DNA of 64,000 nt from CAYONP01 sp964405335 (GTDB lineage: Bacteria > Armatimonadota > UBA10988): positions 8,259 to 72,258 of the forward strand of contig CAYONP010000019.1 in NCBI GenBank assembly GCA_964405335.1, read 5' to 3'. Shown one piece after another: positions 53,581 through 62,365 of the stretch. How positions within the stretch are numbered: position 1 is the stretch's first letter; each line of letters opens with the position of its first letter. A program made the position numbers and the translations under genes. A model generated the notes under the pieces. It made no database searches. It was not told the DNA's origin and worked only from the letters and a program-made list of their open reading frames with translations.

Positions 53581-54191
53581 CGCTCGCCTCCGGCGACGCG
53601 TTCGATTTCGGCGGCCGACACGGCGCCCTGGCGAAGCACCTCAATCTCTTCATCTCGCACGCGCACCACCGTCGACGGCACGCCGCCGCGGCAGGGCCCG
53701 CCGTCGGCGGCCAGCCCGACCGACGCGCCAAGCGCCGCGGTCGCCGCGTCGCAATCGGTCGCCGGCGGCTCACCCGCCAGGTTGGCGCTCGACGCCGCCA
53801 GCGGCCCCGTGCGGGCCAGCAGCCGGCGCAGATCGGCGTGGTCAGGGCAGCGCAGCCCGATGGTTCCATCGGCGGCGACCACCTCGGCCGGCGTGCCGGG
53901 CCGGGCCGCGAGGACCAGCGTCAACGGGCCGGGCCAGAGCGCCTCGGCCAGCCGCCGGGCCGCCGCCGGCGGCTCCAGCGCCAGGTCGAGCGCCGACTGA
54001 GCGCCGTCGACCAGCACCTGCAGCGGCTTGCCGTCGGGCCGCCCCTTGGCCGCCAGCAGCGCGGCGATGGCCGCCGGGCGATCGATCCGGCAGGCGATGC
54101 CATAGACGGTCTCGGTCGGCACCAGCACCGGCTCGCCCGCGGCCAGCGCCCGCGCGGCGGCGGCCAGGCCCGCCTCGTCGGCCAAGCTCAC
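53577..54191 (-). CDS. tsaC: TsaC/Sua5-family threonylcarbamoyl-AMP synthase
   Basis: This 204-residue protein has the YrdC fold. Recognisable parts are LVPTETVYGIACR near residue 24, the KGRPDGKPLQVLV block near 48 (K-x-R ATP/bicarbonate site) and SSANLAGEP near 132. The family makes threonylcarbamoyl-AMP for the t6A modification of ANN-decoding tRNAs. The GTG at 54191 overlaps the prmC TGA by 4 nt (GTGA) and opens just before the family N-terminus. It lacks the C-terminal Sua5 domain, so it is the short TsaC form. Confidence 0.93.
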   Translation of the reverse strand: MSLADEAGLAAAARALAAGEPVLVPTETVYGIACRIDRPAAIAALLAAKGRPDGKPLQVLVDGAQSALDLALEPPAAARRLAEALWPGPLTLVLAARPGTPAEVVAADGTIGLRCPDHADLRRLLARTGPLAASSANLAGEPPATDCDAATAALGASVGLAADGGPCRGGVPSTVVRVRDEEIEVLRQGAVSAAEIERVAGGER

Positions 54192-55063
54192 GCGCCGCGG
54201 GCCCGGCGCATGGCCAGCCCCCGCGGCCGACCGTTCAGATCCAGGGTCACGTCCCGACATGCCAGCCAGCCCGTCGCGGCGAAGATGCGCTCAAGTGACT
54301 CGATCTGTTCCGGGTCGCACTCGACCACGATGACGCCGCCCGGCTCGACCAACCGCATCGCCTGCGGTGCCAGGCGGCGATAAAGCTCCAACCCGTCGCG
54401 TCCACCGTCGAGGGCGGTTCGCGGCTCCCAGTCGCGGACCTCCGGTGCCAGACCGGCGATGCGCTCGCTGGGGATGTAGGGCAGGTTGGCGAACAGCCCC
54501 GCCAGCCGGCCGGCAAAGCCCGAGGCCAGCAGCGGCTCGGCCAGGTCGCCCAGCATCGGCGCCACCCGGTCGGCCACGCCATGGGCAAGGCTATTCTGCC
54601 GCGTGCAGGCGATCGCCGCCGGGTCGGAATCGAGCGCGTAGACGCGTGCCTGGGGCGCCAGCACGGCGACCGCCACCGCCACCGCGCCGGAGCCGCAGCC
54701 GACCTCGGCCACCTCGGCGGCGGCCGGCAGCTCGGCGAGGAAGCGCTCGACCAGCGGTTCGGTGTCCCAGCGAGGGATGAGCACGCCGGGGCCGACCTCG
54801 ATGCCGAGGCCCATGAACTCCTGCCGGCCGAGCACGTAAGCCAGCGGCTCGCGCCGGCAACGGCGGGCGAGCAACGGCTCGAGGCGCTCGGGCCGCTCGG
54901 CCGGTTCGCCTCGCGCCAAGCTCACCTCGGTGCGGCTCAACCCGAGCAGGTGGCCGATCAGCAGGGTCGCCTCGAGCGCAGCTTCATCAATCCCGGCCGC
55001 GGCCAGCCGCTGCTCGGCCACGGCGAGCCAATCGCCCCAAGTCTCGGGGTCAGACCCCGACAT
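54188..55063 (-). CDS. prmC: PrmC (HemK), release-factor glutamine methyltransferase
   Basis: This 291-residue methyltransferase modifies the GGQ glutamine of release factors RF1/RF2. It has an N-terminal helical domain (residues ~1-85) and a Rossmann methyltransferase domain with VAEVGCGSGAVAVA near residue 118. The substrate-binding motif is NLPY rather than the usual NPPY, at about residue 192. The ATG at 55063 and the first residues MSGSDPE are encoded by an end of repeat copy C. It overlaps tsaC by 4 nt. The order prmC-tsaC is a common bacterial pair. Confidence 0.92.
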   Translation of the reverse strand: MSGSDPETWGDWLAVAEQRLAAAGIDEAALEATLLIGHLLGLSRTEVSLARGEPAERPERLEPLLARRCRREPLAYVLGRQEFMGLGIEVGPGVLIPRWDTEPLVERFLAELPAAAEVAEVGCGSGAVAVAVAVLAPQARVYALDSDPAAIACTRQNSLAHGVADRVAPMLGDLAEPLLASGFAGRLAGLFANLPYIPSERIAGLAPEVRDWEPRTALDGGRDGLELYRRLAPQAMRLVEPGGVIVVECDPEQIESLERIFAATGWLACRDVTLDLNGRPRGLAMRRARGA

Positions 55064-55127
55064 CGTGCTTCATGTGGCAATCCCGCGGCTGTCCGTTACA
55101 CGCTGCGCGATCCTGGGACCTGACCCC
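55046..55127. repeat. GGGGTCAGGTC inverted-repeat element, copy C
   Basis: An 82 nt element runs from GGGGTCAGACCCC to GGGACCTGACCCC. It lies between the stop codon of the Gfo/Idh gene at 55135 and the start of prmC, and it overlaps the first 18 nt of prmC. The left end differs from copies A and B by a change that turns it into a perfect 13 nt palindrome (GGGGTCAGACCCC with central A). Copies A and B lie 46 kb away. Confidence 0.8.
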
Positions 55128-55134
55128 GGGGCGA

Positions 55135-56187
55135 TCAGGCTGCGCCGGCGGACTGGTAGATCATCTCGATCGCACGGAGCACGCGCGCGGCGACCTTGCC
55201 GGGCATCATCGGCGGCCGGCCGGTGCGCAGGGCGTCGACGAAGTCGCGGTCGACGTGCGGGTGGTCGCCGCCGTGCTCGCGCTGGCCGCGGATGGGCACC
55301 GGCGTTTCGGTCGGCAGGCCGTCGAGCGCGTCGTGATACCAGGTCAGGTGTTCGGCGCCGCGGTTCCAGGCCTCGAAGCGCAGCCCGCCGCGCGAGCCGT
55401 AGAGCCGGGTCTCGCTGCCGCCGTCCATGTGGCAGGCGCTCGCCCGGTCCCACAGCACGGTGACGCCGTTCGACAGCTTGAGGCACCCGCCGCCGTGCTC
55501 CTCGACGTCGAACACCGGCGCGCCGGGGTCGACCTCGTCGACGCCGCGGAAAGTGAACCCGATCGCCTGCTCGCAGCTTACCTCGTCGCCGAGCAGGCCC
55601 CAGATCAGGCTCAGGTCGTAGACTCCCCAGTCGACCGCCGCGCCGCCGACGGCCTTCTTGCGGTCGAGGAACCACTTCGCCGCCGGGTGGTACTCGATCC
55701 CCGGCCGGCCCCGCCGGCCGCGGCCGTAGTGGTGGATGAGGTAGACCTCGCCCAAACGGCCGGCGTCGAGCAGCGCGTTGACCGTGCGGTAGGTCGGATT
55801 GAGCCGGGCGTGGCGGGCCGAGCAGTCGGCCAGCACCAGGCCGGCCCGCTCGGCGGCGGCGACCATCTCGTCGGCCGCGGCGGCCGAGTGGGCAAACGGC
55901 TTCTCGCACAGCACGTGCTTGCCCGCGGCAATCGCCTCGAGCACCATCTGGTGGTGCAGATACGGCGGCGTGCAGATCACCACCGCATCGATGTCGGCGT
56001 CGGCCAGCAGCTTCTGGTAGTCGGCGGTCGCCGTGCGCGCGACGGTCTCTTCGGCCAGCAGGTCGGCGGCCTCGCGGTTGACATCGGCGATGGCCTTGAG
56101 CTGCACTCCCTCGATGCCGACCAGCGTGGTGGCATGGGCGCGGCCAATCATGCCGGCGCCGATCAGCCCGAACGTCAACGGCTCCAT
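55135..56187 (-). CDS. Gfo/Idh/MocA-family oxidoreductase, second copy
   Basis: This 350-residue NAD(P)-dependent oxidoreductase has the dinucleotide-binding GLIGAGMIGRAHA at residues 7-19 and the family CEKPFAHS motif near residue 94. The DWGVYDLSLIWGLLGD segment holds the usual catalytic region with Asp in place of the more common His; the YDLSL form is frequent in the family. The ATG at 56187 has GGGGAG 6 nt upstream. It is on the same strand as the small membrane protein 58 nt upstream and as prmC downstream. The substrate is unknown but probably a sugar. Confidence 0.88.
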   Translation of the reverse strand: MEPLTFGLIGAGMIGRAHATTLVGIEGVQLKAIADVNREAADLLAEETVARTATADYQKLLADADIDAVVICTPPYLHHQMVLEAIAAGKHVLCEKPFAHSAAAADEMVAAAERAGLVLADCSARHARLNPTYRTVNALLDAGRLGEVYLIHHYGRGRRGRPGIEYHPAAKWFLDRKKAVGGAAVDWGVYDLSLIWGLLGDEVSCEQAIGFTFRGVDEVDPGAPVFDVEEHGGGCLKLSNGVTVLWDRASACHMDGGSETRLYGSRGGLRFEAWNRGAEHLTWYHDALDGLPTETPVPIRGQREHGGDHPHVDRDFVDALRTGRPPMMPGKVAARVLRAIEMIYQSAGAA

Positions 56188-56245
56188 GCGGTGCTCCCCG
56201 CCCGCGGCGTTCGCGCCGGCCGTCGCGCCTCCTGCGCCGAGGCAG

Positions 56246-56698
56246 TCAGGAGTGGCGGGAGATCTCGCGGTCGGTCGGTTCGGCGTCGGGCTCGATCCGG
56301 CTCAGCGCCGAATCGCCGACGCCGCGCGCACGGCTCTCGAGCAGTTTGCGCCGCGACCGCTCGACCGCCGAGCTGATCTGCCGCTCCTGCCGCGCTTCGA
56401 GCCAACTCTCGACGCCGAGCGCCGCGCCGGCGATGGCGGCCAGGATGACGATCCGCCAACCGGTCGACAGCGGCGAGCCGAGGAACAGGCCGAGGCTGGC
56501 CACGATGGTGATCAGCGAGATCAGGAAGCGCCGCGCCGAGCGCGCATCCTCGGCCGCGGCGGGCCCGCCCATCAAGGGCCGCTGGCCGAGGATGATGCCG
56601 GCGAAGCCCTGTGGGATCATCGCCAGCCACTTGGGCACCTCCTCGGGCTGGCCCATGTGTAGCGTCACGTCGCGGTCATCGTCATCGAAATCGGGCAT
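56246..56698 (-). CDS. Small membrane protein of unknown function
   Basis: This 150-residue protein has an acidic N-terminus (PDFDDDDRD) and two neighbouring hydrophobic helices (about residues 55-92). A charged, helical C-terminus rich in Arg and Glu follows (about 95-150). No family was recognised. The ATG at 56698 was chosen at the acidic start; no strong ribosome-binding site is visible. It is divergent from the giant ATPase gene with an 89 nt gap, so the two could share a control region. It might be a partner of that ATPase, but nothing else supports this. Confidence 0.55.
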   Translation of the reverse strand: MPDFDDDDRDVTLHMGQPEEVPKWLAMIPQGFAGIILGQRPLMGGPAAAEDARSARRFLISLITIVASLGLFLGSPLSTGWRIVILAAIAGAALGVESWLEARQERQISSAVERSRRKLLESRARGVGDSALSRIEPDAEPTDREISRHS

Positions 56699-56787
56699 GG
56701 CCGATCTTACCGTGCCGATCCTACCAACGCCAGCGCCGAGCGGTTCATTCGAACAAGGATTCGCCCGCACGGCTCGAATCGGCCGCC

Positions 56788-59700
56788 ATGCCTGTCGCTC
56801 GGCCATCGCCCGCGCTCTGTCGCCTGCGGCTCGAAGCCGTCGGCGAGTTGGCGCCGTTCGCCTCGCCGGCGGCCGCCGAAGCCGCGGTGGCCGCCTTGCG
56901 CGATGCGGCGGCGTCGGCCGGCATTGCCGTGCTGGCCTTCTGCGCCTTGCCGCGCGAGCTGGACGTGCTGGTCGAGTCGGCCAGCGACGGCTTCGCCCGC
57001 GAGCTGGCCCGGCTGGTCACCCGGCGGGCCAACGCCGCGCTGGGCCGGCGCGGGTCGCTGCTCCGAGCGGCGGCGCCGGTCTGGATCGAGCCCGACGCCG
57101 GCGACGATGTGGTCCGGGCGGTCGAGCAGCGGGCGGTCGACGGCGAGCTGGCCGCCGAGCCGGCCGATACGCCCTGGTGCAGCGCGCATCCGGCGCATGA
57201 CGGGTGGCTGCGCCGCGTGCCCACCCGTGCGCCGCGCTCCGCCGGCGGGGCCGTGCTCACCGTCGGCGAGGTGGTTCGCGTCGCCGAGGTCGAGCGGGTG
57301 GTTCAGTTGGCTCGCGTCGAGGCGCTGCTCGACGACCTGCAGGCCAGTTCGGGCCAAGCCGACGAGGCGCTCGCCGAGCAAGTGCGCGAGTACGTCGCGC
57401 GCTGGTACCTCGACGACCGGCGGGCGCTGAGCACGGTGCGGGCGGTGCTGGCCGGGCTGGCTCGGCAGGAGCCGGGTGGCGGCTGGTTGGTCAGCGGGCT
57501 CTATGGCGCCGGCAAGTCGCACCTGCTGGCTGTCCTGGCCCTGCTGGCCGAGTGGCCGTCCGCGCGCGATGAGTTGTTCGCGGCCCACCCGGAGTTGGTC
57601 GACCTGCGCGCCGGCTGGCTGGCGACCGGGCGCCGGCTGGCGGTGCTCGTCGCCCTCGACGAGGTTTCGCCGGCGGTCTCGCTCGAGGAGGCGGTGTTCC
57701 GCGCCGCCGAGCAGACGCTGCTCCGGCGCACCGGCATCACCGAGCCGCTGGCCGAGGTCGATTTCGTCCTCGCCACGGTGCGCCAGCACCTGCTGCCGAA
57801 CTGGGGCGCGGCGCTCGATCGCTTCGCCGGCGAGCCGTGGGAGGCGCTGGCCGGCCGCGACGCCGGCGCGGCGGCCGGTCTGGCGCAGCGCTTCGTCACC
57901 GAGCAGCGGCTGCCCTACCGCTTCACGCAGAGCCGCGTCGAGCGCCTCGGGCGGCTGCACGAGCTGGCTGCCGCGGCGGGTTACAGCGGCGTGGTGTTGC
58001 TGCTCGACGAGGTCTCGACGTTCCTCTCGGCGCGGCCGACGCGCGGACGCGAGGCCGACGCCTCGCTGCTTCAGTTCCTCGGCCAGCGCGCGGCGCTCGG
58101 CCCGCTCTGGGTGGTCGGTGCGCTGCGCAAACAGATCGAGGACGTCGGCTCCATCGAGCACTATGCCCTGCGGCAAATCAAGGACCGGTTCGAGACCCGG
58201 CTGACCCTCCCGCTGGCCGCCGCGCGGCAGGTGCTCTCGCGCAAGGTGCTGCCGCGCCGGAGTGAGACACTGCTGCGCCAGGCGGTCAACCAGTCGCTCA
58301 GCCACTGGCGCGGCGCCGCGCCGTCGCGCGAGCTGACCGCGGCGCGGCTGGCCGAGACCTGGCCGCTGCATCCGCTCGCCTTCGACGCGCTCGAGGCCTG
58401 CGCCGAGCGGTTCCTCGCCCAGACCCGGAGCATCGTCGAGTTTGCCGCGACCCGCGTGCGGGGCGACGAGCTGGGCCGCGGGCTGCTCGACCGGCCGGCC
58501 GCGACGCTGGTCCTGCCCGATGAGCTGTGGACCCACTTCCGCCGCGACGTGGTGCGCCACCCCGAGCTGCATGGTTACGCCGAGCGGGTGGCCGAGTGGT
58601 ATGAGCACAACCTGCCCAGCCTGCTCGACGACGAGGCCGACCTGCCGCTCGCGCGGCGGCTGGTCGAGCTGCTGCTGGTGCTGGCGGTGGCCGGGCTCGA
58701 GCGCCCGGCCGGCGAGCTGGCCTGCGCCCTGCTGCCCTGGAGCGAGGACCGCGGTGAGCGAGTCGCCGGCCTGCTCGAGCGGCTCCGCACGCGGGGCGAC
58801 TATGTCCGCCGCGAGCCGCGCGACGGGCCGCTGGGCGATGTCTACAGCATCGACCTCGAGCTCGACCTGAACTCGACCATCGCGCGGCGGGCGCGGAGCA
58901 TTGCCGCGACGCTGACCCTTGGCGACGCGCGCTTGAGCCAGATCGCGCTCGGTGCCTGCGGCGAGGGTGCGTTTCCGCTGGCCGCGGCGCTGCGGCCGCG
59001 GGCGGTCGACATCGACTGGCGCCACACCCGTCGCGGGGTCTTCGTCGCGCTGCGCGACCTGACCGGCCTGTCGGCCACCGAGCTGCGCAACCAGGCCGGC
59101 CTGCTGGCCGGGCGCGAGCTGGCCGAAGCGTGCTATGTCTGGTTGGCCGAGCCGCAGCGGGTCGAGCGGCAGCAGGAGGCTTTCGCCGCCGCGCTGGCCA
59201 GCGTCGAGGATGAGCGCTGGCGGCACTCGCTGGCCGCCTGGCTGCCGCGTGAGGCGACGGCGGCCGAACGTGAGCAGTGGCTCGAGTGGACCAGCCTCGA
59301 GCTGCTCCGCGGCGACCCAACGCTGGGCAGCCGCAAGCTGGGCGAGGCGCTGGCCGCCCGGCTTGACGAGGAGGCCGAGCAACGCCGCGCCGGCCTGGCG
59401 GCGCTGGCGCGCCGGCTCTACCAGGATGGGCAGAGCCTGACCGCCGCCGGCCTGCGGCCGATTGCCGAGGCGGAGCTGAGCGAGGCGCTGACGGCCCTGG
59501 CCGGGTCGTTGCTCGAGCGGCTTTTCCCGCGGGCGCACGAAGTCGCGCCGCGCCGGCCGCTGCCCGGCGGTGTCGGCGTCGACGCGCTGATCGACGAGCT
59601 GCTGCTGCCCGGTGAGGTCCATGCCTCGCCCGCCTCGGTACTGACCCAGGCGGTCGAGGCACTGGCTCTACCGCTGGGCCTGGCCGAGGGTGAGTATGGC

Positions 59701-61152
59701 GAGTATCGCCTGCGACGCGAGCCGGGGCCGGCCGGCGCCGCGCTCCTGGCCGCGCTGCCCGAGCGGCCGGTGGCCCTGATCGATGCGGAACGCTTCCTGG
59801 TCAAGTCCGAGTTCGGCCTCAGCGCGCCCCACGCTCACCTGGTCATTGCCGGCCTGATCCGCACCGGACACTTGACCGGTCTCGGCGCCGGTGGCGAGCG
59901 GGTGCCGCTCGGCTCGCCGCTGCGCGCGCTGGTCGCCGCCGTGGCGCCGACGCCGCGGCTGACGCCGGCGGCCTGGCAGGCGCTCGCCCCGGCGGCCGCC
60001 GCGCTGCTCGGCCAGGCCCTGCCCGAGTTGACCGCCGGCGCGCAACAGGAGCTGTACGAGCGGCTGCTCCGCTGGCGGCGGGCGGTGCCGGGGCAGGTCG
60101 AGCTGCTCCGCGCCGGCATCCGCCGTGCCGTCGAGCGGCTGAATCACGACGAACTCCAGTGGCGCCTGACCGCGAGCTTGGCCGACTGGGTGCTCGGCTG
60201 GAGCGAGGCGTTGGCCGCCGATCGGTCGGCGCCCGATGCGCTGGCCGAGTTCGCCGGCGCGGCGGGCGAACCGGGCGATGAGGTGGCCGAGCGTTGGTCG
60301 CGGTTCCGCGTCGCGGTCGGGCTGTTCGAGTCGCGGCTCGAACCGCTGATCGCCGCCGCAGACGAGCTGCGACTGGTCGAGCTGCCGGCCGACTCGCCAC
60401 TGGCCGCCGAGCGCGAGCAGCTCCTGCTCCGCTTCACCACCGGCGAGGAGCTGATCGACTCGGGCGCCGAGCTGCTCGCCGACTGCGCTGCCTGGCGCCG
60501 CCGCTACACCGACGCCTACACCGCCTGGCACGCCGAAGTCCACGCTTCGGAACGGTATGCGGCCTACGATGCCTTCCGCGTCGGGCCGGCGATGCGCGTT
60601 TTGAGCAACCTGTCGCGCCTGCTGCTCGAGGCCCCTTCGGGCGCCGGCGAGCTGGCCGAGGCGCTGGCCGCCGAACGGCGCAAGCAGTGCCGCCGGGCCG
60701 AACTGCAGGTCGCCCTGCGCGAGCGGCTGACCTGCCCCGAGTGCGGGCTGCTGCTGGGTCAATCGGTGACCCCGCGGCCGGTGGCCGAGCTGGAGGCCCA
60801 GGCCCGGCACGGGATCGACACCCTGCTCGAGCGGCTCGCGGCGCAACGGCAACGGATCGAACGCGGCCTGGCCGACCTGCCCGGCGACGATCCGCGGCTG
60901 GTCCACGTCGCGCGCCTGCTCTCGCCCGAACGCGACCCGGCGGCGCTGCTTCCTTGGTGCGGATTCGCGGTGGTCGACCTGCTCAACGCCGTGCTCTCGA
61001 CCGAGGCCGCCGCGCGGCGCAGTCTGGGCGAGCTGACCGCCGCGCTGGCCGGCCGCACGCTGGCCAAGCGCGACGTTCAGGCGGCCGTCGAGGCCTGGCT
61101 CGACCCGCGCGGGCGGCTCGGGCCCGATGACCGGATCGAGCTCAGCGACTGA
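56788..61152 (+). CDS. Giant fusion: inactive RAYT-like (Y1 transposase) domain plus PglY/DUF6079-like ATPase
   Basis: This 1,454-residue protein joins two unrelated parts. Residues ~1-135 align by eye with REP-associated tyrosine transposases: AFCALPRELDVLVE (50-63) matches the MPNHVHLL helix, ANAALGRRGSLLR (81-93) the NRRHGRRGxLxQ segment, and VEQRAVDGELAAEPADTPWC (112-131) the YIxxNPVRAGLVxxPxDYPWSS segment. Both His of the HxH motif are replaced (Glu57, Asp59) and the catalytic Tyr position is Ala111. From ~195 onward it resembles the BREX PglY/DUF6079/BrxC ATPases: Walker A GLYGAGKS (237-244), LDEVSPAVSLEEAVF (290-304), Walker B VVLLLDEVS (402-410) and the ALRQIKDRFETRLTL stretch (460-474). 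A CPEC pair lies at 1316-1319. The ATG opens the RAYT-like part; no strong ribosome-binding site is visible. The neighbours are unrelated housekeeping genes. Confidence 0.75.
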   Translation: MPVARPSPALCRLRLEAVGELAPFASPAAAEAAVAALRDAAASAGIAVLAFCALPRELDVLVESASDGFARELARLVTRRANAALGRRGSLLRAAAPVWIEPDAGDDVVRAVEQRAVDGELAAEPADTPWCSAHPAHDGWLRRVPTRAPRSAGGAVLTVGEVVRVAEVERVVQLARVEALLDDLQASSGQADEALAEQVREYVARWYLDDRRALSTVRAVLAGLARQEPGGGWLVSGLYGAGKSHLLAVLALLAEWPSARDELFAAHPELVDLRAGWLATGRRLAVLVALDEVSPAVSLEEAVFRAAEQTLLRRTGITEPLAEVDFVLATVRQHLLPNWGAALDRFAGEPWEALAGRDAGAAAGLAQRFVTEQRLPYRFTQSRVERLGRLHELAAAAGYSGVVLLLDEVSTFLSARPTRGREADASLLQFLGQRAALGPLWVVGALRKQIEDVGSIEHYALRQIKDRFETRLTLPLAAARQVLSRKVLPRRSETLLRQAVNQSLSHWRGAAPSRELTAARLAETWPLHPLAFDALEACAERFLAQTRSIVEFAATRVRGDELGRGLLDRPAATLVLPDELWTHFRRDVVRHPELHGYAERVAEWYEHNLPSLLDDEADLPLARRLVELLLVLAVAGLERPAGELACALLPWSEDRGERVAGLLERLRTRGDYVRREPRDGPLGDVYSIDLELDLNSTIARRARSIAATLTLGDARLSQIALGACGEGAFPLAAALRPRAVDIDWRHTRRGVFVALRDLTGLSATELRNQAGLLAGRELAEACYVWLAEPQRVERQQEAFAAALASVEDERWRHSLAAWLPREATAAEREQWLEWTSLELLRGDPTLGSRKLGEALAARLDEEAEQRRAGLAALARRLYQDGQSLTAAGLRPIAEAELSEALTALAGSLLERLFPRAHEVAPRRPLPGGVGVDALIDELLLPGEVHASPASVLTQAVEALALPLGLAEGEYGEYRLRREPGPAGAALLAALPERPVALIDAERFLVKSEFGLSAPHAHLVIAGLIRTGHLTGLGAGGERVPLGSPLRALVAAVAPTPRLTPAAWQALAPAAAALLGQALPELTAGAQQELYERLLRWRRAVPGQVELLRAGIRRAVERLNHDELQWRLTASLADWVLGWSEALAADRSAPDALAEFAGAAGEPGDEVAERWSRFRVAVGLFESRLEPLIAAADELRLVELPADSPLAAEREQLLLRFTTGEELIDSGAELLADCAAWRRRYTDAYTAWHAEVHASERYAAYDAFRVGPAMRVLSNLSRLLLEAPSGAGELAEALAAERRKQCRRAELQVALRERLTCPECGLLLGQSVTPRPVAELEAQARHGIDTLLERLAAQRQRIERGLADLPGDDPRLVHVARLLSPERDPAALLPWCGFAVVDLLNAVLSTEAAARRSLGELTAALAGRTLAKRDVQAAVEAWLDPRGRLGPDDRIELSD

Positions 61153-62365
61153 CCGCTCGGGCAGGCACTTCGGCGCCGCGGATTCCGCTGATGACCTCGC
61201 CGTGGCGATAGACGAACTCGCCGCGCAGCAGCGTCGCCTCGACCTTGCCCTGGCAGCGCCGGCCGTCGAACGGCGTCCAGCCCGGCAGCGTCAGTTGGTC
61301 CTCGTTCCGGATCACCGTCTCGGCCGACGGATCGACGATGGTCAGGTCGGCGACCGCCCCGATGCGGACCTCGCCCCGGTCGGGCAGGCCGAAAATCCGC
61401 GCGGCGTGCAGCGAGGTGAGCCGCACCAGCTCGGCCGGGCTGAGGCGCCCTTCCATCACCGCGCCGAGCATCAGCGGCAGCAGCGTCTGCACTCCGGGCA
61501 CGCCGGGCGGCAGGTTGGGCGACTCCTTCTCGCTGCGCAGGTGCGGAGCGTGGTCGCTGCCGACGGTGTCGATCGTGCCGTCGGTGATGCCCTCCCACAG
61601 CGCGTCCTGGTCGGCCTGCGACTTCAGCGTCGGCCGCATGTCGCCGTAGGGGCCGAGCCGCGCGGCATCGGCCTCGGTCAGCAGCAGGTGGTGCGGCGTC
61701 ACTTCGCCATAAACCCACTGTCCGCGCGCCTTGGCCTCACGGATCGCCGCGACCTCACGGGCCAGGGCGACGTGGCAGACATAGAGCGGGCCGACACCGT
61801 GCGCCGCGTGGACCGCGAGCAGGAAGTCGAGCGTCTCGCCCTCGGCGTGGGCGCTCAGGGGATGGCCGAGGGCCATCACGCGGCGCAAGACCGACTCGTC
61901 GCAGAGCGGCGAGGCGATACCGGTCGTCTCGTTCATGTAGAGCTTGAACGACGGCGCGTGGTGCTGCGTCCGCAGCCAGTCGACGTTGCCAGCGTCGACG
62001 AAGAGGTGGAAGCCGTAGTTAACCACCGACTGCCCGGCGCACTCGCGCGCCGCGCGCAGCGTCTCGTCGTCGCGCGTCGGCGGCACGGTGTTCGGCATGG
62101 TCAGGACGGTGGTCACCCCGCCGGCGGCCGCCGCGCGGCTCTCACTGGCGTAGGTGCCCTTATGCGCATGGCCGCCCGGCTCGCGGAAGTGCACATGGGG
62201 GTCGATCACGCCGGGCAGCAGCCACTTGCCGCGCAGGTCGATTCCCTCGCCGTCGCCGCCCAGTTCGCCCCGCTCGGCGAGGTCGACAATTCGCCCGCGG
62301 GCGATGGCGACGTCGAGCTCGCGCGGCCCGTTCGGCGTCAGGACGGTGGCACCGAGGAGCCTCAC
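61142..62365 (-). CDS. pyrC: PyrC, dihydroorotase
   Basis: This 407-residue amidohydrolase matches type I dihydroorotase of pyrimidine synthesis. Metal ligands are His57/His59 in DPHVHFREPG, the carboxylated Lys position in FKLYMNET, His in VCHVAL and the Asp of GSDHAPH. The related allantoinases share most motifs, but the FREPG and FKLYMNE form fits dihydroorotase best. The GTG at 62365 overlaps the TGA of the upstream MlrC-family gene (GTGA). The gene converges on the giant ATPase gene with an 11 nt overlap. Confidence 0.88.
   Translation of the reverse strand: MRLLGATVLTPNGPRELDVAIARGRIVDLAERGELGGDGEGIDLRGKWLLPGVIDPHVHFREPGGHAHKGTYASESRAAAAGGVTTVLTMPNTVPPTRDDETLRAARECAGQSVVNYGFHLFVDAGNVDWLRTQHHAPSFKLYMNETTGIASPLCDESVLRRVMALGHPLSAHAEGETLDFLLAVHAAHGVGPLYVCHVALAREVAAIREAKARGQWVYGEVTPHHLLLTEADAARLGPYGDMRPTLKSQADQDALWEGITDGTIDTVGSDHAPHLRSEKESPNLPPGVPGVQTLLPLMLGAVMEGRLSPAELVRLTSLHAARIFGLPDRGEVRIGAVADLTIVDPSAETVIRNEDQLTLPGWTPFDGRRCQGKVEATLLRGEFVYRHGEVISGIRGAEVPARAVSR

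Noticed and set aside
56707..59622. 971-codon minus-strand open frame opposite the giant ATPase
   Set aside because: Antisense frame with Gln/Arg/Gly-rich low-complexity sequence; the plus strand carries Walker A and B motifs and transposase-like motifs.
56246..61152. A complete BREX or DISARM locus
   Set aside because: Only the ATPase resembles a BREX component; no methylase, PglZ, kinase, helicase or nuclease gene is next to it.
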